DNA of 5,743 nucleotides. Source: Spirochaetales bacterium (lineage in GTDB: Bacteria > Spirochaetota > Spirochaetia > Sphaerochaetales > Sphaerochaetaceae). A model generated the notes under the pieces. That model was not told where the DNA came from and ran no database searches. It worked only from the letters and a program-made list of their open reading frames with translations. Made by a program: the position numbers and the translations under genes. Location of the stretch: NCBI GenBank assembly GCA_022785155.1, contig JALFRH010000193.1:1-5743 (forward strand), given 5' to 3'. Positions 1 through 5,292 of this stretch are shown one piece after another; positions within the stretch are counted from its first letter, which is position 1, and each line of letters opens with the position of its first letter.

Positions 1-591
1 CAAATCTTCACTATCGAAGGTGGAGGGTGCAGCTACAAAGCCTGGGCCCCTGGATACTATCTCGCAGCCTTGGAACAAAGCCGAACCGGAACCGAAGATG
101 AAGTCTATGGATCCCTTGATGGTACAGTCTTCCAAGAAAGAAGCCCCTGAATCCAAGTAAAGGGTATCCTGCCACCCAAGGAAGGTGCAGGCTCTGAGAT
201 TTGTGTGATCTGCACCGAAGGCGGCACGGAAAGCTACAGCCTGAAGGTCAATCTTCCTGCCGTCGTCCTTATGGTTATTGTTCCATTCCTTTCCCTTTTT
301 GAAATCGAAGGAATTGGAGAAAGTAATTCCCAAAGCAGAAAAGTTGGGGGCATTTACAGTAAAGGTGGCGCTGTCACCGGTGGAATATACCTTACCGTCC
401 CTGATTGTCCCATGCCTATCATCGTTGTCGATACGTGCCCCTTCCTCACTGATCAGAGTGACATCAGGACGGTTTACAACAACTTTTTCCCTCCACACGC
501 CTTCATGCAGCACCAAAGTCACAGGGCCTTCCGGGGCACTGGATATTGCTTCGTTGATGGAAGACTGTGGATCTAAAACCAAAGTAGTCAT
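1..591 (-). CDS. Pectinesterase (pectin methylesterase), 3' end cut off by the window edge
   Basis: Carbohydrate esterase family 8-type enzyme that removes methyl groups from the galacturonate carboxyls of pectin, giving methanol and de-esterified substrate. The 197 visible residues begin MTTLVLDPQS. Family motifs appear in order: EGVWREKV (30-37), QAVAFRA (117-123), GWQDTLY (139-145) and SIDFIFGSGSALF (161-173). Q117, Q141, D142 and D163 match Gln153, Gln177, Asp178 and Asp199 of Dickeya PemA with identical spacing (24, 1 and 21 residues). The later Arg and Trp catalytic positions lie beyond the edge. An in-frame stop (601-603) three codons upstream leaves ATG 589-591 as the only ATG start. 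There is no signal peptide or lipobox, so the protein is predicted cytoplasmic, perhaps acting on imported methylated oligogalacturonides. It lies 43 bases behind the acyltransferase gene with no terminator between, so it may be cotranscribed. No Shine-Dalgarno sequence is visible. The family call is very sure; the location is inference. Confidence 0.95.
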   Translation of the reverse strand, partial: MTTLVLDPQSSINEAISSAPEGPVTLVLHEGVWREKVVVNRPDVTLISEEGARIDNDDRHGTIRDGKVYSTGDSATFTVNAPNFSALGITFSNSFDFKKGKEWNNNHKDDGRKIDLQAVAFRAAFGADHTNLRACTFLGWQDTLYLDSGASFLEDCTIKGSIDFIFGSGSALFQGCEIVSRGPGFVAAPSTFDSEDL

Positions 592-614
592 AAAGCAATG
601 CTAGCACAAATATA

Positions 615-645
615 GATATAATGCCATTTATCCTTTATTTGGCAA
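615..645 (-). promoter_or_regulatory. Weak candidate promoter for the pectinesterase gene
   Basis: Reading leftward, TTGCCA (645-640, five of six to the -35 consensus) is followed after 19 bases by TATATC (620-615, four of six to the -10). It overlaps the 3' end of the acyltransferase gene and would start transcription near 608, giving a leader of under 20 bases without a ribosome binding site. The long spacer and imperfect -10 make this only a possibility; readthrough from the acyltransferase gene is the alternative. Confidence 0.22.
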
Positions 646-1927
646 TTTTCCCCTCTTTCATCTCCCGCCTTACCTTCTTGTAGATATACTCTGTTGCCAT
701 CCTTACCTTTGCCGCCACGTCGCACTTCTCAAGGGGGAAACAGAAGAACACCTTCTCCGTATCGCCTATGCTGATCATATCCCCCTTTTCGTACCAATAT
801 AAATCAGAAGCCACAGTATAGTTATCAAGGGGATGGCGTCTGAAATCCAGGGTATTGTCGTCGCTTGTAAGCCTAAAGCCATTTATGGAGTGGGTCAGCC
901 TTCCGTTTCCAATATCATAGATGGCCTTGGTCCCCCTCTCCATAAGTATCTTCACCCTTACATCCACCAGGTACCTGCCTTCGTCTATCTCCTTCTCCAC
1001 TTCCCTTCTCTCCCATCTGGACCAGGAAGGTATGGATGTAAAGTACTCCTCCCCCTCCACTGCCTTCAGGCTTCCGTCTTCTTCCAGACTCCACTCTTTC
1101 AAGCAGGAAGTGCACTTTATAGTAGTGCCGGAGCTTTCCATATCCCCCTCTTTCAGGCAATGGGGGCACTTATAGAGGACACTTGAGAGCCCATCGGCTC
1201 TGAAGTCTTCCCTTATTTTGATGCCATTGTCCTTCTGCCACAGATAGTGGTCGAAAGAAAAGTGAGGGGCAATAAGGGCGTTTATATCCTCTACGCTCAT
1301 TTTGTTTATCTCGTCGGGAGAAAGCAGATACTCCATCTTTGCAGATACATCCACCTTTCTCAATTGGAGTCTGTTATATAAAGGATCTCTATGGAAGGCT
1401 CCGAAGGTCTCTATCATGACCACAGGGATTTTCAACAGCTTCACCATCTTTCCCAGGCTCTCAGGAAGAGGTGTGGGAGTAGTTCCATCAAAGGAATAAG
1501 AGGCTTCAGGGTATAGAAGTATGGAGTTCTTGAGATTTCTTGCAGCATACATCATATCCTTTACCAATACCGTCTCTGAAACGAACTTATGGGTGGGTAT
1601 GCAGCCTATGGCCCTCATCAAGCCCTCTTTTCCTACAAAGCCATCGGCTTCACAGATGATATTGAAGGGCCTGGGATAGAGAATGGAGGAAGCGATCTTG
1701 AGATCGATAAAAGAGGAATGGTTCATGAGAAAGAGGGCATTCTCCTTCTTTTTCAATCTATCCATTCCTATTTTTTCAAGCCTAAAGTGTGTCTTTTTAA
1801 GTGTGGGCCATGATAGTACACAAAGAAGAGTCCTGAAAACAGGATTTGGCCTCAAGGGCTTTTTCCTCTCTTCTTTCTTCATGGCCATTACGCTCTTATA
1901 AGTAGAGCTTACTGTCTTTATCTTCAT
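635..1927 (-). CDS. Phospholipid/glycerolipid acyltransferase (PlsC-like) with internal zinc ribbon
   Basis: Probable membrane-associated acyltransferase of the 1-acylglycerol-3-phosphate acyltransferase (PlsC/LPLAT) superfamily, which moves an acyl chain onto a lysophospholipid or related alcohol. The 430 residues contain the catalytic block NHSSFID (N69 to D75, the NHxxxxD motif). The usual PEGTR acceptor-site motif is represented by PEASYSFDGTT (140-150). A zinc ribbon follows at about 254-275 (C254, C257, C272, C275). The remaining 140 or so residues form a tail of unknown function, rich in charged and aromatic residues. Length is nearly twice that of a minimal PlsC (about 240). The ATG at 1925-1927 is preceded by AAGGCGG (1943-1937), nine bases away and one mismatch from the ideal ribosome site. 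It follows the feo terminator, so it should be its own transcription unit, possibly including the pectinesterase. The acceptor is unknown; the superfamily call is firm, the exact reaction is not. Confidence 0.85.
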   Translation of the reverse strand: MKIKTVSSTYKSVMAMKKEERKKPLRPNPVFRTLLCVLSWPTLKKTHFRLEKIGMDRLKKKENALFLMNHSSFIDLKIASSILYPRPFNIICEADGFVGKEGLMRAIGCIPTHKFVSETVLVKDMMYAARNLKNSILLYPEASYSFDGTTPTPLPESLGKMVKLLKIPVVMIETFGAFHRDPLYNRLQLRKVDVSAKMEYLLSPDEINKMSVEDINALIAPHFSFDHYLWQKDNGIKIREDFRADGLSSVLYKCPHCLKEGDMESSGTTIKCTSCLKEWSLEEDGSLKAVEGEEYFTSIPSWSRWERREVEKEIDEGRYLVDVRVKILMERGTKAIYDIGNGRLTHSINGFRLTSDDNTLDFRRHPLDNYTVASDLYWYEKGDMISIGDTEKVFFCFPLEKCDVAAKVRMATEYIYKKVRREMKEGKIAK

Positions 1928-1930
1928 TTT

Positions 1931-1973
1931 GTGATTCCGCCTTTCTTGATTATAGATGGCTTTATGGAATCAC
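1931..1973 (-). promoter_or_regulatory. Acyltransferase promoter region: TATAAT box flanked by an 8-bp inverted repeat
   Basis: A perfect -10 hexamer TATAAT reads leftward at 1954-1949, 21 bases before the acyltransferase start codon, so transcription would start near 1942. No good -35 hexamer is seen 16-18 bases upstream, which suggests a weak or activator-dependent promoter. The -10 box sits between the perfect arms GTGATTCC (1931-1938) and GGAATCAC (1966-1973). The inner arm overlaps the last bases of the AAGGCGG ribosome site. The arms could be an operator, or in readthrough RNA from the feo operon a hairpin covering the ribosome site. Confidence 0.4.
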
Positions 1974-1980
1974 GAAAGGG

Positions 1981-2021
1981 CAAAAGAAAAGAGGTACCTG
2001 TAGTTTTCATACAGATACCTC
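1981..2021 (-). terminator. Rho-independent terminator of the feo operon
   Basis: Reading leftward, a 12-bp stem forms between 2021-2010 and 2002-1991 (GAGGTATCTGTA against TACAGGTACCTC, one G-U pair) with a 7-base loop. The tract TTTTCTTTTG (1990-1981) follows directly. It begins 15 bases after the stop codon of the Cys-rich gene. A second, outer repeat, AAAGGGC (1975-1981) and GCCCTTT (2032-2038), brackets the hairpin and could lengthen the structure. There is no T-run on the other side, so it should work only for leftward transcription. Confidence 0.88.
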
Positions 2022-2036
2022 ATCCTCTGACGCCCT

Positions 2037-2189
2037 TTATTTCTTGTGGCAGCAATCTTTCATACCGCAGCCTGAACAGCCGCAGGAACAAGAAGATTCC
2101 CCGTTCTTCTTTTTCCTTATAAGAGAAAAAACTACAGCCCCTACTATCAAAATCAGTATCAATAGAACAATCAATGAAGAAAGATTCAT
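2037..2189 (-). CDS. FeoB-associated Cys-rich membrane protein (50 aa)
   Basis: Small single-span membrane protein of the type found directly behind feoB in many anaerobes, sometimes discussed as a FeoC substitute. Its biochemical role is not established; helping FeoB pass or sense Fe(II) is inference. It starts MNLSSLIVLL. Residues 5-24 are a strongly hydrophobic helix, followed by RKKK (25-28), which by the positive-inside rule puts the tail in the cytoplasm. The tail has six cysteines in its last 17 residues (C34, C36, C38, C41, C46, C47) and a His (H48), a plausible metal or redox site. The ATG overlaps the feoB stop as ATGA (2189-2186). AAGGAAGG (2204-2197) lies seven bases upstream as a ribosome site, so translation is probably coupled to feoB. 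The TAA stop is at 2039-2037, just before the operon terminator. At 50 codons it falls below common gene-length cut-offs. Confidence 0.88.
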   Translation of the reverse strand: MNLSSLIVLLILILIVGAVVFSLIRKKKNGESSCSCGCSGCGMKDCCHKK

Positions 2190-4606
2190 ACACCGACCTT
2201 CCTTTCTTTCTTAAAGAGCATGTAGAGGAAATATGCTGCAACAAGAATTGCTACGAATAATAACAGGACATTGACGTTTCCTGTAAAGAGGGAACCGAAC
2301 TGATAGACAACCAAAGCCACCAAGTAGGCGAAGAGGCACTGGTAACCTACAGCAAACCATGTCCATTTGGCGCTGTTCATTTCCCTCTTGATGGCTCCGA
2401 TGGCTGCAAAACATGGAGCACAGAGAAGGTTGAAGGAGAGGAATGAAAGTCCCGCCACCTTGGAGAAGGCTGCAGAGATACCTGCATAAGCACTTCCTTC
2501 AGCGCCATAAAGTATTCCAAGAGTACCCACAATATTCTCTTTTGCAACAAGACCTGTAATGGAGGCCACAGCCGCCTGCCAATTTCCCCATCCGAGAGGA
2601 TAGAAGATCCATGCAATGAGAGAACCTATTCTTCCAAGGATAGAGTAGTCCAACTCTTCCTCCGAGAGCATTCTGAAACCATCCGCTGCAAAACCGAAGA
2701 ATGAGGTGAACCATACTACGATTGTGGAAAGAAAAATAATGGTTCCTGCCTTCTTGATAAATGACCAGCCTCTTTCCCACATGGATAACAATACGTTCTT
2801 CACTGTGGGCGTATGGTAGGAAGGAAGCTCCATTACAAATGGTGCAGGGTCTCCGCTGAAGAGCTTTGTCTTCTTGAGGATGATACCTGAAGTTATGATG
2901 GCGAACATTCCCAAGAAGTAGGCTGTAGGTGCAACCCAACTTGCTCCTCCGAAGATGGAACCGGCGATCATTGCAATAAATGGAAGCTTTGCCCCGCAAG
3001 GGATAAAGGTTGTGGTGATGATCGTCATTCTTCTATCCTTCTCATTCTCGATGGTACGGGAAGCCATGATTCCAGGCACTCCACATCCGGTTCCAATAAG
3101 AATAGGGATGAAGGATTTTCCAGATAAACCGAACTTGCGGAAGATACGGTCCATGACAAAGGCGATTCTCGCCATATATCCGCAGTCTTCCAGAACAGCA
3201 AGGAACAGGAAGAGGACGAACATCTGAGGAACAAAGCCCAATACAGCTCCCACTCCTGCCACAATTCCATCCAGTATCAAGCCCATAAGCCACTCGCTGC
3301 AGCCGATAGCCTCCAAGCCGTTGCCGATCAATACCGGAAGTCCTGGTACCCATGGGCCATATTCCTCCGGTTCAGGTTCGCTGTAATTGTAGGAGGAGAG
3401 GATATCCACTGACTCCACAAGTTCTGTGTAAGTCACTTCTATCTCTTCTTCAGAAAGCGTCTCTTCATCCTGAAGGATATAGCTGGCTACACCATCCTTT
3501 TCTGTGGACAAGAGGATATCCTCTAGAGAGTCTTCATCAAGCTCCACAGCCTCCAGACCAAGTTTTTCCCCGAAGGCATTTACAACACTCTCTGCCGTTC
3601 CATACTCCTCCACACTCTCTTCATAGGCGCTTCTTCCTATTCCCAGGAGATAGAAACCGTCCCCGAATACTCCGTCATTGGCCCAATCTGTAAATATTGT
3701 TCCGATAGTTGAAACGGAGACAAAGTAGACAAGCCACATGACAAGGGCGAAAATAGGGAGAGCCAGGTATTTGTTGGTTACGATAGTGTCGATTTTATCG
3801 GAGACAGTAAGGCCATTGCTCTTCTTTTTGTAGGAAGTCTTCACCACCCTTTCGATATATGAGTATCTTTCGTTTGTAATGATGGACTCCTTGTCGTCAT
3901 CCATCTCGACTTCCACATTCTCCACTTCCTTCTTGATTTCAGAAAGGGCATAATTCTCGATCTTTACCTTCTCCAGAACCTTCTGGTCACCTTCAAACAC
4001 TTTGATGGCATACCATCTCTTCTCGCTTTCACTGCACTTGAAAGCTGCCTTCTCCTCTATATAGGAGATGACCTTCTCAATGTTTGAAGAGAAGATAGGG
4101 GCGGGAGTCCTTCTACCCTTCTGGGCTTCTTTGATGGCATCCTCTGCAACTTTCAGTGTATTCTCCCCTCTAAGGGCGGAAATCTCCACAACAGGGCAGC
4201 CCAAGGAGTTTGAAAGAGCCTTGGTGTCGATTCTGTCACCATTCTTTCTCACCACATCCATCATGTTCAATGCCATGACAAAAGGAATGCCCAGTTCCAT
4301 GAGCTGAGTAGAGAGATACAGGTTTCTTTCCAGGTTTGTTCCATCCACAATGTTGATGATGACCTCGGGCTTTTCATCCAGAAGATAGTTTCTTGCAACC
4401 ACTTCCTCCTCTGTATATGGAGAAAGGGAGTAGATGCCTGGAAGGTCCACGACTGTGACATCGTTGTGTTTCCTAAGCTTTCCTTCCTTCTTCTCGACTG
4501 TGACTCCAGGCCAGTTTCCTACATATTGGTTGGACTGGGTGAGATTATTAAATAAAGTGGTCTTACCTGAGTTCGGGTTACCAGCAAGCGCAATTCTTAT
4601 ATTCAT
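2186..4606 (-). CDS. feoB: Ferrous iron transporter FeoB (806 aa)
   Basis: Inner-membrane Fe(II) uptake protein with an N-terminal G domain controlling a polytopic permease. G motifs: G1 GNPNSGKT (9-16), switch I around T36 in WPGVT, G3 DLPG (54-57), G4 NMMD (114-117) and G5 SAL (143-145). A helical linker to about 270 precedes the first membrane span (about 282-303). Gate motif 1 is GTGCGVPGIMASRTIE (505-520), with IPCGAKLP at 535-542. Gate motif 2 is LLCAPCFAAIGAIKRE (727-742). Between the first and second spans lies an acidic stretch of about 100 residues (roughly 325-420), predicted outside the cytoplasm. It is absent from short FeoBs and, from memory, similar inserts occur in some clostridial ones. 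Length is slightly above E. coli FeoB (773). The gene begins 11 bases after the second feoA, with AAGGGGAA as ribosome site, and overlaps the Cys-rich gene by four bases. All key motifs are intact, so it should be functional. Confidence 0.98.
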   Translation of the reverse strand: MNIRIALAGNPNSGKTTLFNNLTQSNQYVGNWPGVTVEKKEGKLRKHNDVTVVDLPGIYSLSPYTEEEVVARNYLLDEKPEVIINIVDGTNLERNLYLSTQLMELGIPFVMALNMMDVVRKNGDRIDTKALSNSLGCPVVEISALRGENTLKVAEDAIKEAQKGRRTPAPIFSSNIEKVISYIEEKAAFKCSESEKRWYAIKVFEGDQKVLEKVKIENYALSEIKKEVENVEVEMDDDKESIITNERYSYIERVVKTSYKKKSNGLTVSDKIDTIVTNKYLALPIFALVMWLVYFVSVSTIGTIFTDWANDGVFGDGFYLLGIGRSAYEESVEEYGTAESVVNAFGEKLGLEAVELDEDSLEDILLSTEKDGVASYILQDEETLSEEEIEVTYTELVESVDILSSYNYSEPEPEEYGPWVPGLPVLIGNGLEAIGCSEWLMGLILDGIVAGVGAVLGFVPQMFVLFLFLAVLEDCGYMARIAFVMDRIFRKFGLSGKSFIPILIGTGCGVPGIMASRTIENEKDRRMTIITTTFIPCGAKLPFIAMIAGSIFGGASWVAPTAYFLGMFAIITSGIILKKTKLFSGDPAPFVMELPSYHTPTVKNVLLSMWERGWSFIKKAGTIIFLSTIVVWFTSFFGFAADGFRMLSEEELDYSILGRIGSLIAWIFYPLGWGNWQAAVASITGLVAKENIVGTLGILYGAEGSAYAGISAAFSKVAGLSFLSFNLLCAPCFAAIGAIKREMNSAKWTWFAVGYQCLFAYLVALVVYQFGSLFTGNVNVLLLFVAILVAAYFLYMLFKKERKVGV

Positions 4607-4617
4607 ACCATTCCCCT

Positions 4618-4839
4618 TTATTCAACAACAATATTCTCTGCTTCAGCTTTTCTGAGAGAGAGTTCATATCCTCTTACAGTCACTTCCATAGGATCTCCAA
4701 GGGGAGCCACCTTTCGTACATAGATCTCAACCCCTTTGGTGATCCCCATGTCCATGATCCTTCTCTTTATCCTTCCTTCCCCCATAAGGGTCTTGACCCT
4801 TACAGTCTCACCTATCTTGGTGTCCTTAAGCGTATTCAT
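4618..4839 (-). CDS. feoA: FeoA-family protein, second of two (73 aa)
   Basis: Small cytoplasmic SH3-like beta-barrel protein that supports FeoB-mediated Fe(II) uptake, probably by contacting FeoB. The whole length is a FeoA domain: IGETVRVKTL near the N-terminus, the helix IKRRIMDMGITKG, then the hallmark APLGDPMEVTVRGYELSLRK (45-64) and AENIVVE at the end. The start is supported by AAGGAGA (4852-4846), six bases before the ATG and just after the stop of the first feoA (14-base gap). It is the more typical of the two FeoA proteins, since it keeps the APxGDP and RGYxLSLR signature. It is cotranscribed with its neighbours from the promoter near 5107-5136. Confidence 0.96.
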   Translation of the reverse strand: MNTLKDTKIGETVRVKTLMGEGRIKRRIMDMGITKGVEIYVRKVAPLGDPMEVTVRGYELSLRKAEAENIVVE

Positions 4840-4853
4840 AAGCCATCTCCTTA

Positions 4854-5066
4854 TCAGACCATTATTTTTCTTGCCATCTCTCCGCTTATTGCTATGCGGG
4901 ATTCTTTTATCTTCACAATGACGTTTCCATTGAGGACCGAAGTCACCATCACCTGGGATCCACAGGAGAACCCCAGAGACTCCAAATGTCTCTTGATCTC
5001 GGGTTTTCCCCCTACACTCTTGATTGTCATGACGGTTCCTTGGGGTGAAAGAGAAAGAGGTATCAT
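4854..5066 (-). CDS. feoA: FeoA-family protein, first of two (70 aa)
   Basis: Promoter-proximal gene of the feo operon, another SH3-like FeoA-domain protein. It starts MIPLSLSPQG, a common opening of FeoA proteins (PLS..GxxxxI). It continues with KRHLESLGFSCGSQVMV (about 25-41, the rL..lGf..G..v signature) and ends KIKESRIAISGEMARKIMV. The APxGDP signature of the second FeoA is replaced by a short LNGN turn (45-48), so the two are clearly diverged paralogues rather than a recent duplication. The ATG at 5066-5064 has AGGAG (5078-5074) seven bases upstream. The leader is only about 34 bases long and carries the downstream operator directly before the ribosome site. Partner and precise role are inferred from the family. 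Confidence 0.93.
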   Translation of the reverse strand: MIPLSLSPQGTVMTIKSVGGKPEIKRHLESLGFSCGSQVMVTSVLNGNVIVKIKESRIAISGEMARKIMV

Positions 5067-5079
5067 ATATCAGCTCCTA

Positions 5080-5095
5080 GTTAGTTATGTCTAAC
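5080..5095 (-). promoter_or_regulatory. Downstream operator of the feo promoter
   Basis: Inverted repeat GTTAG-6-CTAAC (leftward reading GTTAGACATAACTAAC). It lies just downstream of the expected transcription start (near 5100) and one base before the TAGGAG ribosome site of the first feoA. It matches the upstream operator at 13 of 16 positions, with the same arm and spacer lengths, 34 bases away. A bound protein here should block early transcription. Confidence 0.65.
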
Positions 5096-5106
5096 ATACC
5101 AATGAA

Positions 5107-5136
5107 ACTATAAGTTAGTATTATCTAACTTGTCAA
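5107..5136 (-). promoter_or_regulatory. Sigma-70-type promoter of the feo operon
   Basis: Reading leftward, a perfect -35 TTGACA (5136-5131) and a five-of-six -10 TATAGT (5112-5107) are separated by 18 bases. Transcription would start near 5100, leaving a leader of about 34 bases. The spacer is almost entirely filled by the upstream operator palindrome. No other promoter as good is visible in the intergenic region. Confidence 0.7.
5112..5131 (-). promoter_or_regulatory. Upstream operator inside the feo promoter spacer
   Basis: Perfect 7-bp inverted repeat AAGTTAG-6-CTAACTT spanning the gap between the -35 and -10 boxes, touching the last base of one and the first of the other. Half-site centres are about one helical turn apart, as expected for a dimeric repressor. 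The GTTAG/CTAAC half-sites recall DtxR-family boxes, and the TTA-N8-TAA layout recalls streptococcal MntR-type sites. Placement upstream of feo suggests a metal-dependent repressor, but its identity is inference. Confidence 0.7.
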
Positions 5137-5292
5137 CAGGATTGAGATCCATCAAGAAAAGAAATTCCTTTTTTTCAGCCATGGAATATGGGGAAAACCT
5201 CAGATTTTCACCCCAATGTCGGGTTAGTTCATCTTTTCTATATCCAAAACCCAAAACAACTTATAGACTCTGATTGTCTCTATGGAGGAAAT
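5137..5292. other. Intergenic region between the feo promoter and the divergent glycosidase gene
   Basis: No gene is seen here. It contains an imperfect palindrome, GGGGAAAA (5190-5197) against TTTT-CA-CCCC (5205-5214), with a 7-base loop and a 2-base bulge. A lone GTTAG half-site (5223-5227) and a T-rich run (5169-5175) are also present. TATATC (5239-5244) and TATAGA (5262-5267) are possible -10 boxes for the rightward gene, but neither has a convincing -35 partner. The glycosidase promoter is therefore not resolved and may need an activator. Confidence 0.4.

Noticed and set aside
205..604. Two overlapping plus-strand open frames of 108 and 123 codons
   Set aside because: Both are antisense to the pectinesterase gene, whose catalytic motifs and spacing are unmistakable. 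The gene is easy to miss because its 3' end is off the window.
1931..2122. A 63-codon plus-strand frame over the feo terminator
   Set aside because: It covers a terminator hairpin and the antisense of the Cys-rich gene, and its translation is low-complexity and unlike any known protein.
2020..2244. A 74-codon minus-strand frame across the end of feoB
   Set aside because: It is out of frame with both feoB and the Cys-rich gene. The 50-codon frame at 2037-2189 has the ribosome site, the ATGA coupling and the membrane/Cys pattern.
2499..3353. Several 80-170 codon frames in alternative reading frames of feoB
   Set aside because: These are shadow frames of the long, fully motif-supported feoB gene and have no ribosome sites or recognisable motifs.
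5041..5215. Inverted 10-mer TGGGGTGAAA (5041-5050) and TTTCACCCCA (5206-5215)
   Set aside because: One copy is inside the feoA coding sequence and the arms are about 155 bases apart. It is probably coincidence, with no structural or positional support.
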